DNA of 64,000 nt from Marinobacter lipolyticus (GTDB lineage: Bacteria; Pseudomonadota; Gammaproteobacteria; Pseudomonadales; Oleiphilaceae): positions 301,554 through 365,553 of the forward strand of contig NZ_QTKT01000004.1 of the NCBI RefSeq assembly GCF_018424605.1, given 5' to 3'. The notes below the pieces were generated by a model. That model was not told the DNA's origin. It made no database searches and was given only the letters and a program-made list of their open reading frames with translations. A program made the translations under genes and the position numbers. Every line of letters begins with the position of its first letter. Within the stretch, counting starts at the first letter, position 1. Of the stretch, positions 36,155-44,236 are shown piece by piece.

Positions 36155-37171
36155 TCAGCGACGAATCTGCAGGCGAACCGCCGGCAGCTTTCGGGCCTTT
36201 TCAGGCGTTACAAACGAGTTCCAGCCCAGGCGCACCTCGGCCCCGGTCTGCATCGGCTTCACATCCTTGGGCCGCATTTGCAGCTCCAGGTCATAGGCCA
36301 GTTGTTCCCGGGTGGTAAATTCCACCAGTTTCACCAGCCGCTGGTGGTCTTTGCCGTTGGGCAGGAAATCCGCAAAGCGCTGGCGGTCGAGATTGCGAAT
36401 GCGCAGGATGAACTTGCCGCTGCGGTCGCGTACGCCCGCCCCGACTAAGGTGTCCTGCCCCAGCGCCGCGTTGGCGCGCCCCAATTGGGTCTGCTGGTCC
36501 CGAGGAATGGACATCCGGCGCAGCACCCACTGCTCAATGCTGACGTCTTCCAGATCGAAACAGTGGGCCACGATGCCACTCACCACATCCGGCGACCGGC
36601 TGCGCCCGGCCATCAGCCCCGCGTAGGCCAGCATTTTCGACCAGTTGACGGGCGTGGCGTCCCGCAGGCGACGATCACCCAGACCCGCCAGCGCAAAGAT
36701 GTGTTCGGAAAATCCGTCCGAGGCTCCGGGACGGAAGCGCACGTAATAGCGGTACTTGCGCCACGAGCGGTGAAACAGGGTCACCAGCCGGTGATTGAAA
36801 AAGTCCAGAAAGTGACGGCGAATCCCCAGTTCCTGACCGGCTTCCCAGGCCAGATCTTCCAGATAGTAGCCCGGCAGCGGCGACTGCGAGCCGTGCAGGC
36901 CCAGGAAGCTCACTTCCATCTGATAGGGCGCGTGCTCGTGCTCCGGCGAGAACGCGGAAACCACATCGCTGCCCGGGAACCCCAGCCCGGCCGAGGCCGA
37001 AAAGCGGATACGTTCACGGCGGGGCTGATCGTCCTGGGTCCGTTCCAGGTCGTCACCGTGGTGCCGGTGAATCAGATCCACCAGCTGGAAAAAGCTGTAG
37101 CGCCGCGCATTGCCCAGAACGGGTTGCAGCTCGGCTACATCAGCGGCTGCTGACCTTGCTGTAACGTCCAT
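36155..37171 (-). CDS. tssG: T6SS baseplate protein TssG
   Basis: A 338-residue baseplate wedge subunit working with TssF, TssE and TssK. Conserved features include YSFFQLVDLIHR near the N-terminus and EVSFLGLHGSQSPLPGYYLE at about 85-105. Its ATG lies 37 bases inside the end of tssF in another frame, preceded by AGGA, so the two are translationally coupled, consistent with their fixed stoichiometry in the wedge. Confidence 0.95.
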   Translation of the reverse strand: MDVTARSAAADVAELQPVLGNARRYSFFQLVDLIHRHHGDDLERTQDDQPRRERIRFSASAGLGFPGSDVVSAFSPEHEHAPYQMEVSFLGLHGSQSPLPGYYLEDLAWEAGQELGIRRHFLDFFNHRLVTLFHRSWRKYRYYVRFRPGASDGFSEHIFALAGLGDRRLRDATPVNWSKMLAYAGLMAGRSRSPDVVSGIVAHCFDLEDVSIEQWVLRRMSIPRDQQTQLGRANAALGQDTLVGAGVRDRSGKFILRIRNLDRQRFADFLPNGKDHQRLVKLVEFTTREQLAYDLELQMRPKDVKPMQTGAEVRLGWNSFVTPEKARKLPAVRLQIRR

Positions 37172-38907
37172 GTGTACCGTTCCTGATTGTCTGTATTCAC
37201 CACTTCCAGTTGGTGAAAGGCGTTAATGCTCGCGTAGAGCGCGAAAAACTGACTCAGCACCGTGCCGAACAGGTACAGATCGCCTTCCGAGGCGAACGCG
37301 GTCTGGTCCAGTTTCAGTACCGAGCGAATGCCGCGCACCGGCAGGCCCCGCACCATGCGATCCACCGGCGAGGTTTCGATGCCGGCAATACCGGACAGCC
37401 GCTTCTGGGACACCCGCTCCGCCTGCCGATCCACCAGCGCGCGGAAGTCGTACACCCGCAGCACCGTGCGCAGGGCGTCCACATCCAGCATCGACAGGTA
37501 GTTCAGCGACAGGTTGGAAATCAGTGTCCACAGCAGGCTGCCGTCCAGAGTCGGGCGCAGCGTGGCGGTGGGCCGAGTGATGTTGCTGAAGGTGGCGAAC
37601 GCCGGCGTGCTTTCCGTCGCCATGCAGATCTCGCCCACCGCCAGCTGGCTCGGCAACTGCCGGTTGGTGCAAGTGAGGGTCAGGGAAATGGCCTCCTGAC
37701 GGCTCATGCACTCGGACTCGTCTCCGCGCACAAACGACATGTAATGATCAAAGCCGTCACCACGAACGCTGTCCCGCGCTCGCACCCGGTAATACAGCGC
37801 GGTGCGGCCACGATCCCGCTCCACTTCGTGCTGGAAGCTTTCGAAGGCGGTGTAGATACGGGGCTCACCGCGCCCGGAACGGCCTTCCAGCCAGCCTTCC
37901 ACCTGCTCGATGCTGAACACTTCGAAATGGTCCGGCGAGCGGCTGGACGGTGAAATCCGGTACTCGGTCTGGCGGCCGTTCAGGTCCACCGGCTCGCCTT
38001 CGTGGGTGAACAGATTCACCGCCGGAGTGCAGTAGAGCTGAAAATTGTCTTCCCGCACCTTGGCGTCCGGCGGCAGGATGCGGCTGAAATGGAAACGCAG
38101 GCTGATCTCATCCGCCTGTACCGGTGGCAGCCGACGCGCCAGGCCGTGAATGTCCACGAAGCGGAAGGCTTCGGGAAAACTGAGGTATTCCTGCAGGATG
38201 CGATAGCCCGGGTAGGCGTTCTTCGGGTACGGCAGCAGGGCTTCGTCGTTGCCGAAGCCGACCGGCTGCAGCAGCGAGGCCGGCAGGCTGTAGACCGAAT
38301 CGCCGACCACCAGTTCGATGCGCTCCAGGTAGTGATTGAGCCACAGGAACAGGGTTTCGGCGATGTGGCTTTCGCCGCCAAGGTAGAACCGCAAACTGTC
38401 CATGCCCAGTGCCGACAGTGGCTGGTCGGTATGCAGGGCCAGGTCCACGGTTACGGAGGAGACTTCCCGCGAATGTTCCGCGTGGGCCGCGGCAACACTG
38501 ACCGGATACACGTCCACGGCGCGACAGGTGCGGAAACGGCACTGGGTCTGGCGCGTGGCATCGCCTAAAGGCCGGCTTTTGATTTCGGTGTGTCGGTCTA
38601 CCCGCTGGCGTTCGCTGATGGCGTGCAGCTGCGGATCAAAACGCATAATGGTGCAGCTGGGCACCGGCCGCAGGTAATTGGGCCACAGCATGTTCAGCAG
38701 CGAATGGGTAATTTCGGGGAATTCGTCTTCGACTTTTTCCCGCAGCTTTCCAGTCAGGAAGGCAAAGCCTTCCAGTAGGCGTTCCACATCCGGATCGGTG
38801 CTCTGCTCAGAAAGAAACCGGGTCAGTTGAGGATGCGCATCGGCAAACTCCCGGCCCTGCAATCTGAGAAAACTGAGTTCATCCCTGTAAAACCGATTCA
38901 ACTTCAT
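37135..38907 (-). CDS. tssF: T6SS baseplate protein TssF
   Basis: A 590-residue baseplate wedge protein, the gp6-like partner of TssG. The start region LNRFYRDELSFLRLQGREFA and DPDVERLLEGFAFLTGKLREKVEDE are diagnostic. The ATG at 38907 gives the usual N-terminus; an in-frame GTG three codons earlier exists, and neither has a clear ribosome-binding site. A long hairpin element lies just upstream (38936-39024), so its translation or transcription may be reduced relative to tssE. Confidence 0.95.
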   Translation of the reverse strand: MKLNRFYRDELSFLRLQGREFADAHPQLTRFLSEQSTDPDVERLLEGFAFLTGKLREKVEDEFPEITHSLLNMLWPNYLRPVPSCTIMRFDPQLHAISERQRVDRHTEIKSRPLGDATRQTQCRFRTCRAVDVYPVSVAAAHAEHSREVSSVTVDLALHTDQPLSALGMDSLRFYLGGESHIAETLFLWLNHYLERIELVVGDSVYSLPASLLQPVGFGNDEALLPYPKNAYPGYRILQEYLSFPEAFRFVDIHGLARRLPPVQADEISLRFHFSRILPPDAKVREDNFQLYCTPAVNLFTHEGEPVDLNGRQTEYRISPSSRSPDHFEVFSIEQVEGWLEGRSGRGEPRIYTAFESFQHEVERDRGRTALYYRVRARDSVRGDGFDHYMSFVRGDESECMSRQEAISLTLTCTNRQLPSQLAVGEICMATESTPAFATFSNITRPTATLRPTLDGSLLWTLISNLSLNYLSMLDVDALRTVLRVYDFRALVDRQAERVSQKRLSGIAGIETSPVDRMVRGLPVRGIRSVLKLDQTAFASEGDLYLFGTVLSQFFALYASINAFHQLEVVNTDNQERYTWTLQQGQQPLM

Positions 38908-38935
38908 AAAGACCACTGCACCAATGTCTGACCAA

Positions 38936-39024
38936 GGGGAATGGCGATACCTTTTCTGTAGGGAAGAAAGGTGTCTGAGCGAAGCGAGTTCTTTTTCCCG
39001 TAAGAAAAGGTATCGCTGTTCCCC
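38936..39024. repeat. Long imperfect palindrome between tssE and tssF
   Basis: Outer arms of 22 bases (38936-38957 and 39003-39024) match with two mismatches. Inside, a further imperfect complementarity (GGGAAGAAA against TTCTTTTTCCC) lengthens the stem around a short self-complementary GAGCGAAGCGAG. It begins 29 bases upstream of tssF and could form a strong mRNA hairpin. The architecture resembles a REP/BIME-type or small non-autonomous intergenic element. Confidence 0.75.
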
Positions 39025-39090
39025 GCTGACTCCGAGCGGGCGGGCCCACTCTCATCCTTGTCTGCTTACTACATACCGGTGACAGACAGT

Positions 39091-39531
39091 TCACATCACT
39101 CGGTAGTAGCGCTTGTCATCCAAAACCAGGTCAATCGTGGTTCTGTCATCGCTTCCTGCAATGTTCAGATATACCGTCACCTGGAACTTCAATTGCAGCG
39201 GGTCCGGACCCGGTGGCAAGGCCACCACATCCACCCGCTTTACCCTGGGTTCAAACTTCTCAATGCACTGTCGGATCGCGCCGCGGATCTGAACGCTCAG
39301 ATCGTGGGTGCCAAGCGTGGCGTCGTTGAAATCCAGCAAGCCCAGATCCGGTACGCTGGCGCTGTTGCCCGGGTGGGCATTCAGCAGGCGGACCAGGTGG
39401 CGCTTGATGGATTCAACAACGTGGGTCACTTCCCCGATGCTCTGGCCAGCCGGTGCGGCCGCCTGCTCCAGTCGTTCGAACAGGCTGCCGCCACTGGCCT
39501 GCGATCCGTCGCTGGCCGGGTGTTGGAACAC
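39091..39531 (-). CDS. tssE: T6SS baseplate protein TssE (gp25-like)
   Basis: A 146-residue gp25/lysozyme-family baseplate component that starts sheath assembly. The GTG start is preceded by AAGGA inside the end of tssC, three bases after its stop. The conserved motif region VESIKRHLVRLLNAHPGNS and the acidic pair near NFD/DFND are present, as is the C-terminal EPRVKRVDVVALP strand. The gene is followed by a 180-base gap holding the palindrome. Confidence 0.94.
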   Translation of the reverse strand: MFQHPASDGSQASGGSLFERLEQAAAPAGQSIGEVTHVVESIKRHLVRLLNAHPGNSASVPDLGLLDFNDATLGTHDLSVQIRGAIRQCIEKFEPRVKRVDVVALPPGPDPLQLKFQVTVYLNIAGSDDRTTIDLVLDDKRYYRVM

Positions 39532-39534
39532 GGA

Positions 39535-41016
39535 TTAATCCTTGTCCAGCCGGCCAACCAGTGACAGTTCGAAGTTGGCGCCCATGTACTTGAAGTGGGG
39601 GCGCACGGCCAGGGACACCTGGTACCAGCCCGGATCGCCTTCCACGTCGGAGACGGTCACCTGCGCGGCGCGCAGGGGGCGACGGCTGCGTACGTCCGCC
39701 GGCGGGTTTTCCTGGTCGGCCACGTACTGACGAATCCAGGTGTTCAGTTCCCGCTCAAGGTCCTGACGCTCTTTCCAGGAGCCGATCTGCTCGCGCTGCA
39801 GCACTTTGATGTAGTGCGCCAGGCGGTTCACGATCATCATGTAAGGCAGTTGCGTACCCAGCTTGTAGTTGGTCTCCGCTTCCTTGCCTTCCTTGGTGTT
39901 CGGGAACTGCTTCGGCTTCTGCACCGAGTTGGCGGAGAAGAACGCCGCGTTGTCGCTGCCCTTACGCATGGTCAGGGCGATGAAACCCTCGTCGGCCATT
40001 TCGTACTCGCGACGGTCGGTGATCAGCACTTCGGTCGGAATCTTGGCTTCCAACTGGCCGAAGGATTCGAACAGGTGCACCGGCAGGTCTTCCACCGCGC
40101 CACCGCTTTGCGGACCGATGATGTTCGGGCACCAGCGGTACTTGGCGAAGCTTTCGGTCAGGCGGGTGGCCAGCAGGTAGGCGGTGTTGCCCCACAGGTA
40201 GTGCTCGTGGTCAGCGGATACGTCTTCCTTGTAGTTGAAGCTGCGCACCGGGTTTTCGGTGGGGTCGTAAGGCACCCGCAGCAGGAAGCGTGGCGACGTC
40301 AGGCCCAGGTAGCGGGCGTCTTCGGATTCCCGCAGGGAGCGCCACTTGGCGTATTTCGGGCCTTCGAAAACGGCCTTCAGTTCCTTGATCGCCGGCAGTT
40401 CCTGGTAGCTGTCGACGCCGAAGAACGACGGTGCCACGGAGGACAGGAACGGCGCGTGGGCCATCGCACCGACGGACGACACATACTGCAGCAGTTTCAT
40501 GTCCGGGGTGGACGGGGTGAACGCGTAGTTACCCACCACCGCGCCGACCGGCTCGCCGCCGAACTGGCCGTATTCGGTGGAATAGATGTGCTGGTAGAAG
40601 CCGGTCTGGGTAACGTCCGGCGCGAACTCGAAGTCTTCCAGCAGCTCGGTTTTGGTGGCGTGGAGGATGTCCACCTTGATGTTCTCGCGGAAGTCGGTGC
40701 GATCGACCATCAGCTTCAGGCCACGCCAGGAGGACTCCAGCTCCTGCAGCTTGGGCGCGTGCAGGATTTCGTCCATCTGGGCGCTGATCTTGCGATCCAG
40801 CTCAACCACCATCTGGTCCACCAGCGCCTTGTTGACCGGCTGGCCTTTTTCTTCGCTATTGAGCAGGTTGGCGATGAACGTCGCCACCCCTTTGCGCGCT
40901 ACGTCGTAGCCCTCATCGGCCGGCGCCATACGGCTGTTGGCCATGACCTGGTCCAGCAAGGACCCTTCTGCTACGGATTCGGAGGCAGCAGATTGCTGCA
41001 CAGCAGTATCAGACAT
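39535..41016 (-). CDS. tssC: T6SS sheath large subunit TssC (VipB)
   Basis: A 493-residue sheath protein that with TssB forms the contractile tail sheath. Typical pieces are SWRGLKLMVDRTDF, GEPVGAVVGNYAF and the C-terminal AAQVTVSDVEGDPGWYQVS. AAGGGA precedes the ATG. It is second in the cluster after tssB (gap 56 bases) and should be made in large amounts, which agrees with the strongly biased codon use. Confidence 0.97.
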   Translation of the reverse strand: MSDTAVQQSAASESVAEGSLLDQVMANSRMAPADEGYDVARKGVATFIANLLNSEEKGQPVNKALVDQMVVELDRKISAQMDEILHAPKLQELESSWRGLKLMVDRTDFRENIKVDILHATKTELLEDFEFAPDVTQTGFYQHIYSTEYGQFGGEPVGAVVGNYAFTPSTPDMKLLQYVSSVGAMAHAPFLSSVAPSFFGVDSYQELPAIKELKAVFEGPKYAKWRSLRESEDARYLGLTSPRFLLRVPYDPTENPVRSFNYKEDVSADHEHYLWGNTAYLLATRLTESFAKYRWCPNIIGPQSGGAVEDLPVHLFESFGQLEAKIPTEVLITDRREYEMADEGFIALTMRKGSDNAAFFSANSVQKPKQFPNTKEGKEAETNYKLGTQLPYMMIVNRLAHYIKVLQREQIGSWKERQDLERELNTWIRQYVADQENPPADVRSRRPLRAAQVTVSDVEGDPGWYQVSLAVRPHFKYMGANFELSLVGRLDKD

Positions 41017-41072
41017 ACCACATCCCTTCAGTACGTTTTGAATTGAGTCGGAAATCGTCAGCGAGTGTTTGC

Positions 41073-41570
41073 TTACTCGCTGCCCGCTGTGGCCAGGTCC
41101 AGTTCGGCCAGCAGCTTGCCCCGGGCGTCTTCGTTATCCAGCAGCTCCTGCAGCTTGGAACGGAAGGACGGCACGTTACCCAGCGGGCCCTTGAGGGCTA
41201 CCAGCGCTTCGCGCAGCTCGATCAGCTTGTTCAGCTCCGGCACCTGGCGGGCAATGCTGTCAGGGGAGAAATCGTCCAGGGTCTGGAACTCGAGGTTGAC
41301 CGGCAGATCGTCGGCGTTGTCTTCCAGCTTGTTGGATACGGACGTGGTCAGGCTCAGACCGGCCTCTTTCATCACCGAACGGAAGTTGTTCTTGTCGACG
41401 GAAATGGCCTTGCGATCTTCGATGGGGGTTTCTTCGGGCTGTCCCTTGAAATCGCCAACCACGAACATTTTCAGCGGCAGTTCGGTTTCAGCCTGCTGGT
41501 CGCCGGTGGCGGGGACGTACTTGATGTTGATGCGCTCTTTAGGCGCGACGGAACCGTCTTTTGAAGACAT
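41073..41570 (-). CDS. tssB: T6SS sheath small subunit TssB (VipA)
   Basis: A 165-residue sheath protein and the first gene of the T6SS operon. Conserved features are RINIKYVPATGDQQAETELPLKM with the phrase VVGDFKG, and the helix LNKLIELREALVALKGPLG. The ATG at 41570 has AGGGAG eight bases upstream; an in-frame start at 41600 would add ten poorly conserved residues. The TssB helix near the C-terminus is the part that ClpV recognises through TssC in the assembled sheath. Confidence 0.96.
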   Translation of the reverse strand: MSSKDGSVAPKERINIKYVPATGDQQAETELPLKMFVVGDFKGQPEETPIEDRKAISVDKNNFRSVMKEAGLSLTTSVSNKLEDNADDLPVNLEFQTLDDFSPDSIARQVPELNKLIELREALVALKGPLGNVPSFRSKLQELLDNEDARGKLLAELDLATAGSE

Positions 41571-41821
41571 GCGCTTGCTCCCTGTGCAAATCATTTGCAA
41601 TTGTTCAATCCCTTGTGCGAGCCATCCTGGACCGCAACGAGCCGAACCTTACACAGGATTCACGAACCACTCAAGCAAAAAGTGGCCAGCGTGTGGCCAA
41701 ACTGTGCGGCCGGGCAAAGTTTTGCCAGGGCAGATCAGTCAATGACGGCCGGCACCGGTCTGGCTATACTCGGCCAGACCGTCAATAACGGACGCACCTC
41801 CAACAAAACAAGGAACCCAAG
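41571..41821. promoter_or_regulatory. Divergent promoter region between the T6SS operon and the acyl-CoA-binding protein gene
   Basis: This 251-base gap must hold the start of the T6SS transcript (minus) and the promoter of the plus-strand gene. A perfect 9-base inverted repeat (CGGTCTGGC at 41756-41764 and its complement at 41773-41781) flanks TATACT (41765-41770), a plausible -10 element for the plus strand with ATGACG 17 bases upstream as a weak -35. The palindrome could be an operator covering that promoter. On the minus strand no sigma-54 site with correct spacing was found. Confidence 0.45.
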
Positions 41822-42082
41822 ATGAGTGACCTGAAAGCGCAATTCGATGAAGCGGTGAATTACATTCAGACCGCTGAGGGCGACTTCAAACCGTCCAATG
41901 AAATGAAGCTGGAGTTCTACGCGCTGTACAAACAGGCAACCGAAGGCGATGTCAGCGGCAAGCGCCCCGGCATGATGGATTTCGTCGGCCGTGCCAAGTA
42001 CGACGCCTGGGCCGAGCTCAAGGGTACCTCCAGCGAAGAAGCCATGCAGAAGTACATCGACAAGCTGAATTCGGTGAAATAA
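41822..42082 (+). CDS. Acyl-CoA-binding protein
   Basis: An 86-residue cytosolic acyl-CoA-binding protein (ACBP). The four-helix family pattern is clear: FDEAVNYIQTAEGDFKPSN, then FYALYKQATEGDVSGKRPGMMDFVGRAKYDAW with the ligand-binding Tyr and Lys residues, and a final SSEEAMQKYIDKL helix. ACBPs bind long-chain acyl-CoA and protect or deliver it to lipid pathways. They are patchy in bacteria but regular in lipid-storing marine gammaproteobacteria. AAGGA precedes the ATG. Confidence 0.96.
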   Translation: MSDLKAQFDEAVNYIQTAEGDFKPSNEMKLEFYALYKQATEGDVSGKRPGMMDFVGRAKYDAWAELKGTSSEEAMQKYIDKLNSVK

Positions 42083-42088
42083 CCCCGA

Positions 42089-42134
42089 TGCCGGGGTCCG
42101 GCCGCCCCTGCTGCGGCCCGATCTGACCCCGGCA
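42089..42134 (+). terminator. Hairpin after the acyl-CoA-binding protein gene
   Basis: A 10-base inverted repeat (42089-42098 and 42125-42134) with a second 6-base stem inside (42100-42105 and 42113-42118) follows the stop codon by six bases. It lacks a downstream T run, so it may be a factor-assisted terminator or mRNA stabiliser. Confidence 0.5.
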
Positions 42135-42225
42135 CCCATTGCGCCCGGAAAATTTTGCGACGTTCAAACGATTGTCATAAGATGCGCGCACCATAACAAC
42201 AACGATACATTCCGGAACCCTCATC

Positions 42226-42537
42226 ATGAACATTACCGAAGCGCTGGAACAATCCCAGCCAGGCCTTGTTGGCCGCGTTAACGATGCCATCCGCAAACAC
42301 CAGCTCAACCAGCGGGCTGAGCAGACCTACCTGCACTGGATTTCCCGGTTCGTGCTGTTTCACGGCCTGAAAGATCCTGACCATCTGGCACCCGACGACT
42401 GCCAGCTGTTCCTCTGCTATCTGAAAGACCGTATCAAACTGTCACGGGCACGACTGAACCAGGCCAGCCAGGCGCTGAACTTCTTCTTCGAAGACGTGTT
42501 GGGGAAAGCTACGGCAGAACAGATCGTTGCCGCTTAA
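42226..42537 (+). CDS. Stand-alone integrase N-terminal SAM-like domain protein
   Basis: A 103-residue protein consisting only of the core DNA-binding (SAM-like, 'phage integrase N-terminal') domain of tyrosine recombinases. The pattern AIRKHQLNQRAEQTYLHWISRFVLFHG and the closing LNQASQALNFFFEDVLG closely resemble the N-terminal part of integron integrases. No catalytic domain (R-H-R-Y) follows; the gene ends cleanly with TAA after 103 codons. It is either the remnant of an integrase or a separate small DNA-binding protein; the good ribosome-binding site and intact frame favour a functional small protein. Its tail overlaps the convergent gene by four bases. Confidence 0.75.
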   Translation: MNITEALEQSQPGLVGRVNDAIRKHQLNQRAEQTYLHWISRFVLFHGLKDPDHLAPDDCQLFLCYLKDRIKLSRARLNQASQALNFFFEDVLGKATAEQIVAA

Positions 42538-42980
42538 CGCTCGATCATGTTGATGTTCTGCGCTTCGTAAGTGCGGTTTTCCGGCGGCCGGATCATGTAG
42601 TTGTTGCTGTGGGTCTGGCCGGGAATCTGTTTCGGATTGCTGAAGCGGAATTCCACCGGAATCTCATAGCGCCCCAGGTCGGTGCGCGGATCACGGGGCT
42701 GTAACGCGAGCGGGTCCAGATAGAAGTCCTCATCGGTGCGGGGTTGCACCGGCACGCCGGCCGCGGGCGCTTCCAGCCCGCCCTCGATCACCGTATTGGC
42801 GAGGGTTTCTTCTTCAATGGAACGGAAGGGAATGGTCTCTACGGTGGATCGCTCGCGGTAGTCGAATGCGCCGGCCTCGTCATCACCGGCTGCAACGCTC
42901 TGCGCGGTTGCCGTCAGGGGAAGCCATGTGACAACCAGTGCAATGCCACCAGCCGTTTTCCAGAATGTGCGTGCGTCCAT
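42534..42980 (-). CDS. Exported protein of unknown function
   Basis: A 148-residue protein with a signal peptide (TFWKTAGGIALVVTWLPLTATA, cut near TATA-QSV). The mature part is acidic and proline-rich without a recognised domain, with YEIPVEFRFSNPKQIPGQT and a final RTYEAQNINMIER. The ATG at 42980 is chosen because it starts the signal peptide; an upstream in-frame start at 43043 would add 21 hydrophilic residues. Probably periplasmic. Confidence 0.7.
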   Translation of the reverse strand: MDARTFWKTAGGIALVVTWLPLTATAQSVAAGDDEAGAFDYRERSTVETIPFRSIEEETLANTVIEGGLEAPAAGVPVQPRTDEDFYLDPLALQPRDPRTDLGRYEIPVEFRFSNPKQIPGQTHSNNYMIRPPENRTYEAQNINMIER

Positions 42981-43130
42981 ACCATCTGCCTTTGGATGAC
43001 ATGCCGGTTGTGGGTCCGTCAGAACTTGCTGCCAGCATGCCAAAAACTGATCAATCTGCCAAATTTTGATCAGTCTATCGCCAAAGACGACAAAAAACCC
43101 GGTCAGTCGTCAGGTTTGTGACGGTTTTCA

Positions 43131-43640
43131 CTAGTCGGCTGCCGGCGTCTCATACCGAATCGCGGTAATAACCACCGCCTGCCACCCGTCCGGCGTACGC
43201 ACGCTGACCTCGTCATCAAGGCGCTTGCCGATCAGCGCCCGCGCCATGGGAGAGTCCACGCTGAGGTAGCCGCGCGTCAGATCGAACTCATCCGGCCCCA
43301 CCAGCCGGTAGTTTTGTTCGCGACCGTCTTCGTGCTCGATGGTGACCCAGGCGCCAAAAAACACCTTGTTGCGGTCGTCGGGTAACCGATCCACCACCGT
43401 CAGCTCGTCCAGGCGCTTGCTGAGGAAGCGAACGCGGCGGTCAATTTCCCGCAGCTGCTTTTTGCCGTAGATGTACTCGGCGTTCTCCGAGCGGTCGCCC
43501 AGTGCAGCGGCTTCGCGCACGGCCTGGGTGACCTCCGGGCGCTTCTCCTTCCACAGGTAACGCAGTTCTTCGCGCAGCGCCTGTTCGCCTTGCGGCGTGA
43601 TGTACCGGGCTCGCCGTGGTGGGGCAGATTGCTGTTTCAT
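43131..43640 (-). CDS. greB: Transcription elongation factor GreB
   Basis: A 169-residue GreA/GreB factor that rescues backtracked RNA polymerase by stimulating transcript cleavage. The N-terminal coiled coil has ELRYLWKEKRPEVTQAV and the tip GDRSENAEY with the catalytic acidic residues; KKQLREIDRRVRFLSKRL and the C-terminal FGAWVTIEHEDGREQ and VDSPMARALIGK follow. The WKEKRPEV segment distinguishes GreB from GreA. An in-frame ATG at 43682 would add 14 residues and touches the T run of an upstream terminator hairpin; neither start has a strong ribosome-binding site. The hairpin at 43683-43706 may control the gene. Confidence 0.92.
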   Translation of the reverse strand: MKQQSAPPRRARYITPQGEQALREELRYLWKEKRPEVTQAVREAAALGDRSENAEYIYGKKQLREIDRRVRFLSKRLDELTVVDRLPDDRNKVFFGAWVTIEHEDGREQNYRLVGPDEFDLTRGYLSVDSPMARALIGKRLDDEVSVRTPDGWQAVVITAIRYETPAAD

Positions 43641-43682
43641 GGGGTGCTGTGCCGTCCGTTCAGGGGTGGATTCGACGGGCAT

Positions 43683-43706
43683 AAAAAAACCCCGTCAAAA
43701 CGGGGT
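43683..43706 (-). terminator. Intrinsic terminator in the greB leader (candidate attenuator)
   Basis: On the minus strand, a six-base GC-rich stem (ACCCCG and CGGGGT, 43689-43706) is followed by a run of seven T (43683-43689), 42 bases upstream of the greB ATG at 43640. No minus-strand gene lies between it and the histidine kinase about 530 bases away, so it is not the end of a visible gene. It either attenuates greB transcription or ends a small RNA transcribed from the 43707-43934 region. Confidence 0.7.
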
Positions 43707-43934
43707 AAGGCTAGCGCTGTGCTGGAGGGGGAAGCAAGCGGTTATTACCGCCGGCTTCCAAGTCTACAGTTTCCATTATGCACAGCGGGGATTACACCAG
43801 GCTGTCCGAGCTATTACGTTTTGGTCAGGGAACCCCCGTCAGCGGATCAGATTAGGTTGCGCACTCTAGAGATTCGGCATAGCGTTCATGCCCAGCACTC
43901 ACGATCTTCCTTAAGAACACAACGGGGAACCCGC

Positions 43935-44222
43935 ATGAACACCCAGAAACTGATGAACACCGCCCTGAGCGGCCTGGACGCCCTCGGTTACCGACTTGAC
44001 CAGTACGGCATCACCGGTCGCCTGAATCGCCATAACCTGGCGGCATTTCTGATGGTTGAGCAAAAGCATCTGGAAGGCGAGTGGGACAGCATTCAGGCGA
44101 AAATCGATCGCCGCCGGTCCCAGGTGGAAGGCCTCTTCACCTTCGTGGAATCCCGCACCGATGCGGTTCTGCGTCCGGTGATGGATCGCGTTAACCGCTT
44201 CCGTGGTGTCTCCGGGCACTGA
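43935..44222 (+). CDS. Small conserved helical protein of unknown function
   Basis: A 95-residue, mostly helical protein starting at MNTQKLMNTAL, with GGGG a few bases upstream. The C-terminal half is charged (WDSIQAKIDRRRSQVEGL) and could form a coiled coil, a little like phasins or other short granule- or DNA-associated proteins, but no family is recognised. No signal peptide or membrane helix is seen. It has its own upstream region of about 220 bases and converges with the histidine kinase gene, whose stop is 15 bases away. Confidence 0.65.
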   Translation: MNTQKLMNTALSGLDALGYRLDQYGITGRLNRHNLAAFLMVEQKHLEGEWDSIQAKIDRRRSQVEGLFTFVESRTDAVLRPVMDRVNRFRGVSGH

Positions 44223-44236
44223 CTGGCGCGTCAGCG

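Noticed and set aside
41600..41760. Sigma-54 promoters for the T6SS operon on the minus strand (TGGC...TTGC-like pairs)
   Set aside because: Two pairs have nine instead of ten bases between GG and GC, and a third with correct spacing has poor -24 and -12 matches. None is convincing.
43707..43934. 6S RNA or 4.5S (SRP) RNA in the gap upstream of greB
   Set aside because: Neither the conserved 4.5S tetraloop region nor 6S-like complementary ends could be found on either strand. Only an unassigned leader or small RNA remains possible.
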